A stretch of 64,000 nt of DNA from Prochlorococcus marinus str. MIT 9401 (lineage in GTDB: Bacteria; Cyanobacteriota; Cyanobacteriia; PCC-6307; Cyanobiaceae): assembly GCF_000760095.1 (NCBI RefSeq), contig NZ_JNAR01000017.1, forward strand, positions 1 to 64,000, in the 5' to 3' direction. Position numbers and translations under genes: made by a program. Of this stretch, positions 48,802-57,280 are shown piece after piece. The notes below the pieces were generated by a model. The model saw nothing but the letters and a program-made list of their open reading frames with translations, was not told the DNA's origin and searched no databases. Each line of letters begins with the position of its first letter. Position 1 is the first letter of the stretch.

Positions 48802-49788
48802 TTAAAAGTGTTTAAAAGGTGTATTTTTTAATAACGCATCCTTTTTATTATTTTTAAATTCTATTGATGGTTCACCATTAGCAAAATAGCCGATTTTGGT
48901 AATATTTTTATCTAGTCTAGTTAAATTCTTTGCCCATTTTTTGGGCAATGAGAAAACTAATTCGTAATCTTCTCCACCAAAAAAATAATATTCGTCCCAT
49001 TTATCTCCTTTTGGCCAATCTTTATCCTTGGGTATTTTTTCATAATTCAAAATTGCTTTACATTTGCTAGCAATTGCTAAATCTTGTATGGCTTGAAATA
49101 GACCATCACTACTATCAGTACAACCTAATTTGTTAATCGTTTTATTGGAGCGAGTTTTAAGAAGATTTTTTAGAAAATCTGGGTAAACTTTAGGCTGACA
49201 AAAATGTTCGATTGACTTATTGATTAATCTCTTATTAAGAGAAACATTATCATCAAAATTTATTTTACTCTGTATCATAAATCCTAATTTGCTAAGACCA
49301 TGAATTCCTGTAGTTAAGATAATATCCCCTGGTTTACAGGCATTTCTTCGTAATTGAAGTTCTCCTTGAACCCCAAAGGCTGCTATTGATATAGTTTTTT
49401 GATTACCCTTGGAGCAATCTCCTCCAAGAATTATCCCACCATAATTTTTTAAAGCTTTATTGATTCCTTTATACAACTCTTCAACCCAAATCCATTCAGT
49501 GTCAGCTGGTAGAATTAAACTTACTGTAATTCCTATAGTTTTCTTACTGCCACTGGACAATAAGTCAGAGATGTTGCTCACAACTGCTTTCCATCCAAGG
49601 TCTTTAGGGCAAATAGTAAGTTCATTGAAATGAATATTTTCAACCAAAGAATCATTATTGACAAGTAAGTCGTTATTATTAGATTTGATTAGAGCGCAAT
49701 CATCTAAAACTTGATTTTTAGGCATAAACTTTCCAAGCCTATTAATTAGTTCTTTCTCCCCTATATCTTCTATTGTTTCTTTATGCAT
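48802..49788 (-). CDS. thiL: Thiamine-monophosphate kinase
   Basis: ThiL phosphorylates thiamine monophosphate to the active diphosphate. The 328-residue protein has the PurM/AIR-synthetase-like fold: the acidic metal-binding start DDCALIKSNN, the NISDLLSSG segment and GGDCSKGN. The C-terminal half shows CTDSSDGLFQAI and GGEDYELVFSLP, which is diagnostic. Its start overlaps the cyclophilin stop by 8 bases, so both are co-transcribed. Confidence 0.93.
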   Translation of the reverse strand: MHKETIEDIGEKELINRLGKFMPKNQVLDDCALIKSNNNDLLVNNDSLVENIHFNELTICPKDLGWKAVVSNISDLLSSGSKKTIGITVSLILPADTEWIWVEELYKGINKALKNYGGIILGGDCSKGNQKTISIAAFGVQGELQLRRNACKPGDIILTTGIHGLSKLGFMIQSKINFDDNVSLNKRLINKSIEHFCQPKVYPDFLKNLLKTRSNKTINKLGCTDSSDGLFQAIQDLAIASKCKAILNYEKIPKDKDWPKGDKWDEYYFFGGEDYELVFSLPKKWAKNLTRLDKNITKIGYFANGEPSIEFKNNKKDALLKNTPFKHF

Positions 49789-50872
49789 TTAACTTGAGGT
49801 ACTCAATCCCCTCCAAAACATCAATTGAGATTATTGTGTCATCTTTGGTTAGCTCTTCTAATACATCAAAACCATCTACTACATAACCAAAAGCAGCATT
49901 TCTTCCGTCAATTAAATTGCGACCTGCTGGATTTAATTCTGCTTCATATAAAAAGAAGAAAAATTGTGATGACCCGTCATCAACCGCCGTATTTGAATGG
50001 GACCAGCCAAGAGTTCCAAGTGTTGCGAAAGGTAATGTTGGTGTTTCTGTGTAAAGACCTAAATCTTCAAAAGTTTGATTATAAAAAGTTTCTTTTTCAT
50101 CAGGAATTCTAATTTCTAAAGGAACGTGACGTTCTTCATTTGTTTCGGGATCTACATAACCAATTGCCTCACCAATTGGATCGCCTGTTTGTAGTACAAA
50201 AAATTCTTCTGCTCTATTGATGGGTAAATCTTTATAGAAATTTTTTGAGGATAAATCTATAAATGCTCCTGCTGTAAGTGGTGCATTAAACCCATCTACA
50301 ATAGCTTTCATATCTCCTTTAGAGGTTTTAATATTAACTTTTGCTCGACCTAATAATCTTGGAAGATTATCAAACTCTTCTGGAATATCGTAAGGAAATT
50401 TATTTGGTAGGAAATATTCTTCTAATCCCCCTATTTTGTCTAAAGCTTCTTTTCGTGTTGCTATAAATGAATATTTATCTTTCGATTTCGAATAATCTTG
50501 AAGGCTATCAAAGTTTTCTTTGAGTTCCAAAAATGTTTTCTCAGCAATCTTCTTTTTTTCAATTGGTAATTCTTGGACTATTCGATTTTGATATTTTTTT
50601 AGCAAAGATTGACATTTTGTAACAGTTTTCGCAAGCGCTGGCCATCTTCCTCCTCTAACAAGGTCACTTGTTTCTTCCAGTTTGTGTTGAATTTCTTGTA
50701 ACTCAACTTGCTTGATGGGGAGTGCGTTTCTGAGGATTGCATTAGGGTCTTTTACTGCATTTCCAGTAGGTAAATCAGCTAATACTTGAATTGGTTTAAA
50801 GAGAAAAACGTGTAAAATTACGATTAATAAACTCAAAAAAAGTTTGTTCTGATTTGATAAGAATTTTTGCAT
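49781..50872 (-). CDS. Cyclophilin-type peptidyl-prolyl isomerase, TLP40/CYP38-like, exported
   Basis: The N-terminus (about residues 10-33) is a signal peptide ([12 protein letters not shown] then PIQVLA). The next ~130 residues form a helical domain ([31 protein letters not shown]), and the C-terminal ~180 residues are a cyclophilin domain with atypical active-site residues ([26 protein letters not shown]). This order matches thylakoid-lumen TLP40/CYP38, which helps photosystem II assembly. That function is inferred by family. Isomerase activity may be weak. It is divergent from efp across a 43-base gap and overlaps thiL by 8 bases. Confidence 0.9.
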   Translation of the reverse strand: MQKFLSNQNKLFLSLLIVILHVFLFKPIQVLADLPTGNAVKDPNAILRNALPIKQVELQEIQHKLEETSDLVRGGRWPALAKTVTKCQSLLKKYQNRIVQELPIEKKKIAEKTFLELKENFDSLQDYSKSKDKYSFIATRKEALDKIGGLEEYFLPNKFPYDIPEEFDNLPRLLGRAKVNIKTSKGDMKAIVDGFNAPLTAGAFIDLSSKNFYKDLPINRAEEFFVLQTGDPIGEAIGYVDPETNEERHVPLEIRIPDEKETFYNQTFEDLGLYTETPTLPFATLGTLGWSHSNTAVDDGSSQFFFFLYEAELNPAGRNLIDGRNAAFGYVVDGFDVLEELTKDDTIISIDVLEGIEYLKLNA

Positions 50873-50894
50873 AGCACTCTTGCAGGTTTATGAT
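50867..50894 (+). promoter_or_regulatory. Candidate promoter of efp
   Basis: TTGCAT (50867-50872) and TATGAT (50889-50894) are spaced 16 bases apart. Transcription would start near 50901, giving a leader of about 15 bases to the ATG at 50916. The -10 box sits inside the upstream extension of the efp frame, which argues against a start at 50880. Confidence 0.5.
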
Positions 50895-50915
50895 CCTTGG
50901 GGATGTAATACAGGA

Positions 50916-51476
50916 ATGATTTCCAGTAACGATTTTCGCACAGGTACCACCATTGAATTGGATGGACAAGTTTGGCGTGTTGTAGAATTTCTACATGTCA
51001 AGCCTGGCAAGGGTTCTGCTTTCGTGCGAACAAAATTAAAATCAGTTCAAAGCGGCAACGTAGTTGAAAAAACTTTTCGTGCCGGAGAATCAGTACAGCA
51101 GGCTATCCTTGAGAAGTCTAACCTGCAGCATACTTATGTGGAGTCTGGTGATTATGTTTTTATGGATATGTTGAGTTTTGAAGAAACAAGACTATCCTCT
51201 GAACAAATTGGTAAAGGCGCAAAGTATTTGAAAGAAGGTATGGAAGTTAATGTTATTTTCCATAATGGTAAAGTTTTAGAAGTGGAACTTCCAATATCTA
51301 TTACCTTGAAAGTTACAGAGACCGATCCTGGAGTAAAGGGTGATACTGCTAGTGGGGGCACGAAACCAGCTATTCTAGAAACAGGTGCTCAAGTTATGGT
51401 TCCTTTATTTATTTCTGTGGGAGAAATGATTAAAGTTGATACTCGTAACGATAGTTATCTTGGACGTGAAAATTAA
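50916..51476 (+). CDS. efp: Translation elongation factor P
   Basis: EF-P relieves ribosome stalling at proline runs. The 186-residue protein has the KOW-like N-domain with the modifiable loop [11 protein letters not shown] (Lys at the tip) and two OB-folds with the family C-terminal signature [24 protein letters not shown]. The ATG at 50916 is chosen over an in-frame TTG at 50880 because homologues start at [10 protein letters not shown] and a -10 box lies in the extension. accB follows after 5 bases, the classic cyanobacterial efp-accB pair. Confidence 0.96.
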   Translation: MISSNDFRTGTTIELDGQVWRVVEFLHVKPGKGSAFVRTKLKSVQSGNVVEKTFRAGESVQQAILEKSNLQHTYVESGDYVFMDMLSFEETRLSSEQIGKGAKYLKEGMEVNVIFHNGKVLEVELPISITLKVTETDPGVKGDTASGGTKPAILETGAQVMVPLFISVGEMIKVDTRNDSYLGREN

Positions 51477-51481
51477 TTGCT

Positions 51482-51982
51482 ATGAAATTAGATCATGAAG
51501 ACTTAGATCGCATAATAGAGAAAATCTCTTCTAGCGATTTTCAGGAATTTTTACTAGAAGGAGAAGATTTCAAACTCGAAATAAAACGGCATTTATTAGA
51601 TCAGAATCAAACTACTACTAATTTGGTTTCTAATACTGCATTTGATGGACAAAAAATTGCTAATCAAAAATCCATAAATGATAATGTATCAATAATTAAT
51701 GAGCCCGAGGTGCCTCAAGTGGCTCCTCCTGGACGCTCAGATCTCACTGAAATTACTTCTCCTATGGTTGGTACGTTTTATAGGGCCGCAGCGCCTGGGG
51801 AGGACCCATTTGTTGAAGTGGGAAATATTGTTAAGGTCGGCCAAACTATTTGTATTTTGGAAGCTATGAAGTTGATGAATGAAATTGAATCTGAATTTAA
51901 CGCTGAAATAGTAGAAATTCTGGTTGAAAATGGAACGCCAGTGGAATTTGGTCAAGTTTTAATGCGAGTTAAACAGTCTTGA
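51482..51982 (+). CDS. accB: Biotin carboxyl carrier protein of acetyl-CoA carboxylase
   Basis: AccB carries biotin for the first step of fatty-acid synthesis. The N-terminal helix region is followed by an Asn/Thr/Pro-rich linker (about 40-85), then the biotinyl domain with EAMKLMNEIES, in which Lys130 is the biotinylated residue. The SPMVGTFYRAAAPGEDPF strand and thumb-type insert are those of bacterial BCCP. At 166 residues it has the normal size. It lies 5 bases after efp, and its last 24 bases are antisense to the pdxA 3' end. Confidence 0.96.
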   Translation: MKLDHEDLDRIIEKISSSDFQEFLLEGEDFKLEIKRHLLDQNQTTTNLVSNTAFDGQKIANQKSINDNVSIINEPEVPQVAPPGRSDLTEITSPMVGTFYRAAAPGEDPFVEVGNIVKVGQTICILEAMKLMNEIESEFNAEIVEILVENGTPVEFGQVLMRVKQS

Positions 51983-52993
51983 TTTTCTAGATAATTCTAT
52001 TGCCGCTTTTATAGCCTCAATCATGCTTTGAGATTGAGCGATTCCTTTACCTGCAATATCAAATCCTGTCCCGTGATCTGGAGATGTTCTTATAAAGGGT
52101 AAACCTATCGTGGTATTTACTGAGTAATTAAGAGCTATAACTTTCATTGGTATTAAACCTTGATCATGATACATAGCTAGAATGCCATCATGTTTTTCAG
52201 CATCTTTGTCTCTCCAAGCTTTTGCGGAAGAATTCCAACAACTATCTGGAGATAAAGGCCCTAATAATTTAATTTCTCTATTCTTTTTATTCCAAGTGAC
52301 TAATGCGTCATTGAGCCAATCTTTTTCTTCATTCCCCAAAATACCTTCTTCGCCAGCATGAGGGTTTAATCCGGCAACTTTGAAAGTAGGTTTATCAACA
52401 TAGGCACTACAAAAATCTTTGAAAAGATTTAATTTAGAATGGATTACTTCTATATTTAATTTCTTGGGGACTTCTTTAAGAGCTATGTGGGTTGTAGCGA
52501 GTAAAGTATTGAATCTCCAACCTGTAATAGGTGATTTTGCTGTGAATAACATTCCAACATTGTTTACTCCACAAGATTTCGCTAATACTTCAGTTTGCCC
52601 AGAAAAGTAATGACCTGCTAAAGACCATGATTTCTTGCAAATTGGGCCAGTTACAAGTGCTGAATCAGGAGTCTGTTTTACAATCTCAATTGCTTTTTTT
52701 AAGTAATAAAAGCTTGAATTACCATAATTTGATTTCTGATTATTACCAGATGAAGAAACTTCGAGATCATAAATTTTAAAATTATTAGGGTTTGCGAGGT
52801 TTTCTAAACCTAATGATTTAAGGTGATTATGTGTATTTTGTAAATTTTTTTTTGAACCTACTAAAATGTATTCAATGTTTTTAGGTACTTCATCAGACCA
52901 AAGAGCCTTCAAGATTATTTCAGGTCCAACCCCAGACTCATCTCCCACGCTTAAAATTATTTTAAATTTATTATTTTTATTCTTAAGATTCAT
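51959..52993 (-). CDS. pdxA: 4-hydroxythreonine-4-phosphate dehydrogenase
   Basis: PdxA oxidises 4-phosphohydroxythreonine in pyridoxal-phosphate synthesis (the DXP-dependent route). The N-terminus shows GDESGVGPEIILKAL; metal/substrate His residues are in LNPHAGEEGILG and in MYHDQGLIPMK. The 344-residue length is standard. The 3' end overlaps accB by 24 bases (convergent). An SDR-type gene lies 22 bases upstream on the same strand, suggesting a shared transcript. Confidence 0.94.
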   Translation of the reverse strand: MNLKNKNNKFKIILSVGDESGVGPEIILKALWSDEVPKNIEYILVGSKKNLQNTHNHLKSLGLENLANPNNFKIYDLEVSSSGNNQKSNYGNSSFYYLKKAIEIVKQTPDSALVTGPICKKSWSLAGHYFSGQTEVLAKSCGVNNVGMLFTAKSPITGWRFNTLLATTHIALKEVPKKLNIEVIHSKLNLFKDFCSAYVDKPTFKVAGLNPHAGEEGILGNEEKDWLNDALVTWNKKNREIKLLGPLSPDSCWNSSAKAWRDKDAEKHDGILAMYHDQGLIPMKVIALNYSVNTTIGLPFIRTSPDHGTGFDIAGKGIAQSQSMIEAIKAAIELSRKSRLFNSH

Positions 52994-53015
52994 AAAAAGT
53001 TCTTGAATTTATTTT

Positions 53016-53894
53016 TTAACCATTCAAGTAGCAATTTTTTAAGCCAATTTTATAGTTTCTATAAATTAGTTTATATCCCAGTGTTTCGCATAAAAGTTTA
53101 TTAGAAACCCTTCTATTTTCCATCCAAAAAGATTGAGCAATTGGGGATAATTCTTCCTTAATATCTTCAAATAATATTGGCTTTGGCATTTTTAAACCGA
53201 GTAAATCGTAGCAATATTGGATAACTTCAATTTGAGAACAAGGTTCGTCATCTGCAATATTAACAATCTGGTAAAACTTTAGGGAATTTTTATTTTTTAA
53301 TAGATAGATAATTGCATTTGTAATATCAGCAACATGAATTCTTGAGAATACCTGATTTTTTTTAGTTATAACTCGAATTTTTCTATTTTTTATTGCTTCA
53401 AAAGTGGATCTTCCAGGTCCATAAATACCGGGTAATCTAAAAATTTGCACAGGTAAACCAGATTCAATCCATTCTTTTTCACAATTTAATCTCTTGTGGC
53501 TCCTTTTTTGAAAAGGGTTAGGTTGATCAATTTCAGAAACCCAACCACCTTTGGTGTTCCCGTATACTCCTGTTGTAGATAAATATCCAACCCATTCAAG
53601 AGATAAACTTTTTAGTTTATTTTTAAGACTTCCTAATACGGGATCATTACCATTTTTGTCGGGAGGCACGCAACTAAGAATATGTGTAGCTCCATCAAAA
53701 ATTTTTTCATTAGGAATAGTACCGTTTTCACTATTAAAAACGAAACTATTTGGATCTTTATTTTCAGTTCTCGAACTTGTTAAAGCATTACAACCTAATT
53801 GTCTTATTTTTTTTGCAAAGAAACTACCGCTAAAACCACATCCAAAGATTAAAAACTTAATTTTATTATTTAGTAAACTTGCTGTGTTCTTCAT
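53016..53894 (-). CDS. NAD(P)-dependent epimerase/dehydratase-like protein (atypical SDR)
   Basis: The 292-residue protein starts with a Rossmann fold (FLIFGCGFSGSFFAKKIRQLG, nucleotide loop GCGFSG near 19-24). It then shows the SDR-type STTGVYGNTKGGWVSE segment, with Tyr in VYG at about 110, and the RLPGIYGPGRSTFEAI segment typical of extended or atypical SDRs similar to E. coli YeeZ. The canonical YxxxK pair is not obvious, so it may lack ordinary dehydrogenase activity. The substrate is unknown. It is upstream of pdxA by 22 bases and divergent from a small hypothetical gene. Confidence 0.82.
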   Translation of the reverse strand: MKNTASLLNNKIKFLIFGCGFSGSFFAKKIRQLGCNALTSSRTENKDPNSFVFNSENGTIPNEKIFDGATHILSCVPPDKNGNDPVLGSLKNKLKSLSLEWVGYLSTTGVYGNTKGGWVSEIDQPNPFQKRSHKRLNCEKEWIESGLPVQIFRLPGIYGPGRSTFEAIKNRKIRVITKKNQVFSRIHVADITNAIIYLLKNKNSLKFYQIVNIADDEPCSQIEVIQYCYDLLGLKMPKPILFEDIKEELSPIAQSFWMENRRVSNKLLCETLGYKLIYRNYKIGLKNCYLNG

Positions 53895-53929
53895 ACGGAG
53901 CTAGGATAGTACATATGTATTAATTAATC

Positions 53930-54157
53930 ATGAAAACAGCTCTTAAACCTCATTTAAAATCAAAAACATTCTGCATTAGCAAAAGTTATGTTCGTTTGAT
54001 AGAAAAAGAAATCAATGCAATTAAATTTAAATTCTACCAAAAATTATTTCTCCTACTCATTTCATTTTTGACAATTTTAATATTCCCAGAATCTCCAAAA
54101 GAATTGGGAAATATATGTGAGAGCTATAACTCTAGAAAAATATGTAACGTTTGGTAG
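53930..54157 (+). CDS. Small membrane-associated protein, unknown
   Basis: The 75-residue frame has a basic N-terminal half (many Lys, no acidic cluster) and one hydrophobic helix at about 42-54 (LFLLLISFLTILIF), ending with two Cys (NICESYNSRKICNVW). It is divergent from the SDR gene (35 bases) and its stop abuts the HNH gene stop, with no gap. That fits tightly in the gene order and suggests a real gene. No family recognised. Confidence 0.55.
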   Translation: MKTALKPHLKSKTFCISKSYVRLIEKEINAIKFKFYQKLFLLLISFLTILIFPESPKELGNICESYNSRKICNVW

Positions 54158-54559
54158 TTAAGCTGCTTTATATTCTGATTTATCTTTTTCGTAAGTTTTA
54201 TTATTTACTTTGAAAGTAGGATTTGCCCATTGCAGTAATCTTATGGCTAATCTTAAATCTCCTTCTAGCCAAGCTCTTATAGCCATCGCTCTTCGAGGAT
54301 CATAAAATTTTTGTCTCCTATACCAATACAAAGCATTTTCATTTGATTTATCACCATTACAGGAAAGACATGCAGGTACACAATTTTCTGTTGTACTTAA
54401 ACCTCCTTGGCTACGTGGTAGTACATGATCTATAGATTCAGATGGTTTTCCACAATATATGCAACTTTTTCCAGTAAATCTATGAATTGATTTTCGCCAT
54501 TGTCTGAATCTGAATTTAGGACATAAATCCTCTAAAAACACCGCATCATTAATATGCAT
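54158..54559 (-). CDS. HNH endonuclease-family protein
   Basis: The 133-residue protein carries a compact HNH motif: zinc-binding CIYCGKPSESIDHVLPRSQGG, with the first catalytic His in DHVLPRS, then ENCVPACLSCNGDKS with Asn and the second CxxC. A helical C-terminal part (RAMAIRAWLEGDLRLAIRLLQWA) is characteristic of a family found across cyanobacteria as a single-copy gene. Its biological role is not established, and there is no neighbouring intron or phage gene to suggest a homing enzyme. It starts at ATG 54559. Confidence 0.85.
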   Translation of the reverse strand: MHINDAVFLEDLCPKFRFRQWRKSIHRFTGKSCIYCGKPSESIDHVLPRSQGGLSTTENCVPACLSCNGDKSNENALYWYRRQKFYDPRRAMAIRAWLEGDLRLAIRLLQWANPTFKVNNKTYEKDKSEYKAA

Positions 54560-54706
54560 TCAGGCTATTTAATTACATGAATGATGGCTTGTAAATATCA
54601 AAAGTCAATATTAATTTATTATTTTTAGTTGAAATTAGTACTCAAAAATAGAATTTAGTGTTTATGGATACAAAATAAAATTAACAATACGTAAAAAAAT
54701 TTAAAA

Positions 54707-55156
54707 TTAATAACTATATCTTTCTATAGTTTCATCTGAAAAATCTTCATTAGCTTCTTCTAATTCTTTTTCTAACCTTTTCCTATTGTTTTCTCTTTCT
54801 TGAGCTTCTTTTTCTTTTCTCTCTTCTTCTTTTTGTAAATCTCTTATTAGTTTTCTATTCGGATGAAGTTGATCTAGAAATTCAATACAATAGCTAAAGG
54901 CTTCTCTGTCTCTTATCACTGATTCAGTAATTTGTGCTGCTGCTTGTTTGGGTGAGACTTTGAAAAACCCTCCTTTTTGCTTTTTTATATATGTATATGC
55001 TGCCTCCCAACTGCTTTCATGATCATTACCTCCATCTCTCATAGTACAAAAAATTTCTGCACCAAAAGAGCCTGCGTAAACTTTAGATGTTTGAAGTGAT
55101 AGGGTAGGAATCATCCCAAGGGTTAGAAAAATTAATTTTTTTTTAAAATCTTTCAT
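54707..55156 (-). CDS. Exported protein with C-terminal charged coiled coil, unknown
   Basis: The 149-residue protein begins with a signal peptide (about residues 1-28, KKLIFLTLGMIPTLSLQTSKVYAGS), followed by a mature part with GAEIFCTMRDGGNDHESSWEAA and a second Cys near 93. The last 45 residues are a highly charged helix (EEERKEKEAQERENNRKRLEKELEEA). Two Cys may form a disulphide in the periplasm. No family recognised. The 147-base gap downstream toward the HNH gene shows no gene. Confidence 0.65.
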   Translation of the reverse strand: MKDFKKKLIFLTLGMIPTLSLQTSKVYAGSFGAEIFCTMRDGGNDHESSWEAAYTYIKKQKGGFFKVSPKQAAAQITESVIRDREAFSYCIEFLDQLHPNRKLIRDLQKEEERKEKEAQERENNRKRLEKELEEANEDFSDETIERYSY

Positions 55157-55211
55157 TCAATTTTGCCTCCCATTTAAAAATATCTTTTATTGGAAATATG
55201 TCTATAGAGAT

Positions 55212-55724
55212 TTAAGATTTTATTAATCCAAATAAGTTCAAGCATTTTACAACTAAGGGAAGAATTAGAAGAACAGTAATCAACCTTACTGCGTGTAGAG
55301 TTGCAACTGCAGCTCCTACGCCATATTCAGACCCTACAAGACTCATACCGCTGATTCCTCCTGGTGCAGCCCCAAGAATTGTAGTAATTATATCTATATT
55401 AAGTAATCTGCTTGTCCATAAACCAATTGCTAAGCCAGTAATAACTAAAGTAAAAGTTATTAAAATTGCTGGCCTCCATAAGATTTGAAGATCAACTAAT
55501 GATTCTTTAGTTAAGGATGTACCAATAACTGTACCAATTCCAATCTCTAATATTGTTCTTGTTCCAGTTGGCCACTCAGCTAAATTTACTTTACCACTAA
55601 TGCTGAGTATGCTTGCTCCTATTAAAGCGCCTGCAAGAGGAGCTGCTGGAATGCCTGTTTTTAGAGCTAATGTACCAAAAATGGTACCGGCAATTAGATA
55701 ATAAATTAGATTTATGTTGGGCAT
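55212..55724 (-). CDS. AbrB-type membrane protein (half-length)
   Basis: The 170-residue protein has about five hydrophobic segments. It includes GAPLAGALIGASILS-like and GAAPGGISGMSLVGSEYG segments (here AAPLAGALIGASILS and GAAPGGISGMSLVG), the hallmark of the AbrB membrane-protein duplication family (sometimes mislabelled as ammonia monooxygenase or as a regulator). Standard bacterial members have two such halves in about 350 residues. Here only one half is present, so it may act as a dimer. Substrate unknown. It is not the transcription factor AbrB. Confidence 0.75.
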   Translation of the reverse strand: MPNINLIYYLIAGTIFGTLALKTGIPAAPLAGALIGASILSISGKVNLAEWPTGTRTILEIGIGTVIGTSLTKESLVDLQILWRPAILITFTLVITGLAIGLWTSRLLNIDIITTILGAAPGGISGMSLVGSEYGVGAAVATLHAVRLITVLLILPLVVKCLNLFGLIKS

Positions 55725-55857
55725 AGATATTAATGATGTTTGGTCATAATATTAGAAAATTATTTTTTTGCTTGGGTTTATAGTCAAATTATATTTTTCT
55801 TTTCCTCTCATAATGTCCCTTTTTTTTGGCATAATATTTAACAAAGGATGAATTTTT

Positions 55858-56055
55858 ATGTCTTCACAAATTTCATACAAAGATAATAAAAACCGTATAA
55901 AGAAAAAATTATCTTTTTTTGAGGGTGGCCATCAGCTAGAAAAATTAGAATTTGCACTTGCAATAGCACAAACTAACGGTGATGAAAAAAAATCAATCGT
56001 TCTTAGAAAAAAAATTGTTGAACTAGGCGGAAATGTTGAAGAGCCAGGAACCTAA
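55858..56055 (+). CDS. Small conserved protein, unknown
   Basis: The 65-residue protein has no membrane segment and is basic in its first third (NKNRIKKKLSFFEGG), then forms one or two helices (QLEKLEFALAIAQ, EKKSIVLRKKIVELGG). A purine-rich AAAGGATG lies about 8 bases before the ATG and a CATAAT box about 15 bases further up, which suits a gene with its own promoter. It converges with the aminotransferase gene (1-base gap). Function unknown. Confidence 0.6.
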   Translation: MSSQISYKDNKNRIKKKLSFFEGGHQLEKLEFALAIAQTNGDEKKSIVLRKKIVELGGNVEEPGT

Positions 56056-56056
56056 A

Positions 56057-57220
56057 TTAATTTCCTTCAAGCAATCTAGATGCTACAACTAATGCTTCAC
56101 CAGCTTGTTGGGCTGTTATTTTACCAAGGCTGAGAAGCGTATGACTTATAGCAGAAATTACAGTAATAATATCTCTATCATTAACATAACCTAAATGTCC
56201 GACTCTAAATATTTTCCCCTTCAAATGATCTTGACCACCAGCAAGTAAAATATCAAAATTAGTCTTTATTATTTTTCTAAATTCTTCAGCATCTACTCCT
56301 TCTGTTTTTATTGCAGTAATTGCAGGGCTTAAATAATTTTCATCAGCAAATAATTTTAGATTTAAAGCCTTTACAGCATTGCTCATTGCTAGTTTATGTT
56401 TATTGTGTCTGAGGAAAATGTTATCTAAGCCTTCTTCTCTCATCATTTTTAAAGCTTCATCTAAAGCAAAAACCAAATTAACTGCTGGAGTATATGGATT
56501 ACTATTACTTAAAAGACTTTTTCTGTAGGATTTTAAATTTAAATAAAATTTTGGTAAATTAGATTTTTCTGCAGCTTCCCATGCTTTTTGGCTCATTGCT
56601 ATAAAACTAAGCCCTGGTGGTATCATATATCCCTTTTGTGATCCTGAAGCAACAATATCTAATTCCCATTCATCTACAGGTACATTGCAAGCTCCAAGAC
56701 TTGTAACGCAGTCAACAATTGATAAAGCTGTCTTGTGTTCCCGAATATATGAACTTATAGTTTTAAGATCATTAATTACACCTGTTGAGGTTTCAGAATG
56801 AGTCAAAATAACCGCCTTTATTTCTTTTTCTTTATCTTCCTCTAATAACTTTTTGAATTCTTCTGGATCAAGTGGAGTTCCCCATGCGGAATCAATTTTT
56901 ATTACATCTAAACCAAATTCTTTAGCAACTTTTACCCATCTTTCGCCAAATTTTCCATTTTCTCCACAAATTACTTTATCTCCTCTACTCAAGGTATTAA
57001 TTATTCCAGCCTCCATTGCGGCGGTCCCACTACCAGTGATTGTTAGAACATCATTTTGAGTTTGATGAAGCCATTGCAAATTTTTAGTAGTACTCTCTAC
57101 GAGATCTTGGAATTCTTTACTGCGATGGCCTATTGGATGCTTACTTAATGCTTGTAAAACTTTTTCTGGAACTGGTGTGGGTCCAGGAATCATCAATGAT
57201 AATTTTTGTTGTATGGCCAC
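56057..57220 (-). CDS. Class V aminotransferase (alanine/serine--glyoxylate aminotransferase type)
   Basis: This is a PLP enzyme of the AGT family that transfers an amino group to glyoxylate, likely in photorespiratory glycolate metabolism. The cyanobacterial member has been called the soluble hydrogenase small subunit, which is probably a misnomer. The start MIPGPTPVPEKVLQAL and HRSKEFQDL are typical. The PLP lysine lies in ASGSQKGYMIPPGL near residue 195, and VDCVTSLGA precedes it. At 387 residues it is full length. It is divergent from cbiD by 60 bases. Confidence 0.92.
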   Translation of the reverse strand: MAIQQKLSLMIPGPTPVPEKVLQALSKHPIGHRSKEFQDLVESTTKNLQWLHQTQNDVLTITGSGTAAMEAGIINTLSRGDKVICGENGKFGERWVKVAKEFGLDVIKIDSAWGTPLDPEEFKKLLEEDKEKEIKAVILTHSETSTGVINDLKTISSYIREHKTALSIVDCVTSLGACNVPVDEWELDIVASGSQKGYMIPPGLSFIAMSQKAWEAAEKSNLPKFYLNLKSYRKSLLSNSNPYTPAVNLVFALDEALKMMREEGLDNIFLRHNKHKLAMSNAVKALNLKLFADENYLSPAITAIKTEGVDAEEFRKIIKTNFDILLAGGQDHLKGKIFRVGHLGYVNDRDIITVISAISHTLLSLGKITAQQAGEALVVASRLLEGN

Positions 57221-57280
57221 TTTTTGTTAAATAGGTCATTCTTAGATTAGTTCTCATTAAATATTTTTCAATTACTTGAT

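Noticed and set aside
54158-54559. HNH gene as a homing endonuclease or phage gene
   Set aside because: It sits in a conserved housekeeping neighbourhood with no intron, intein or phage gene nearby, and belongs to a family found as a single gene in cyanobacteria.
57221-57280. Cobalamin riboswitch before cbiD
   Set aside because: The gap is only 60 bases and AT-rich, with no B12-box-like sequence.
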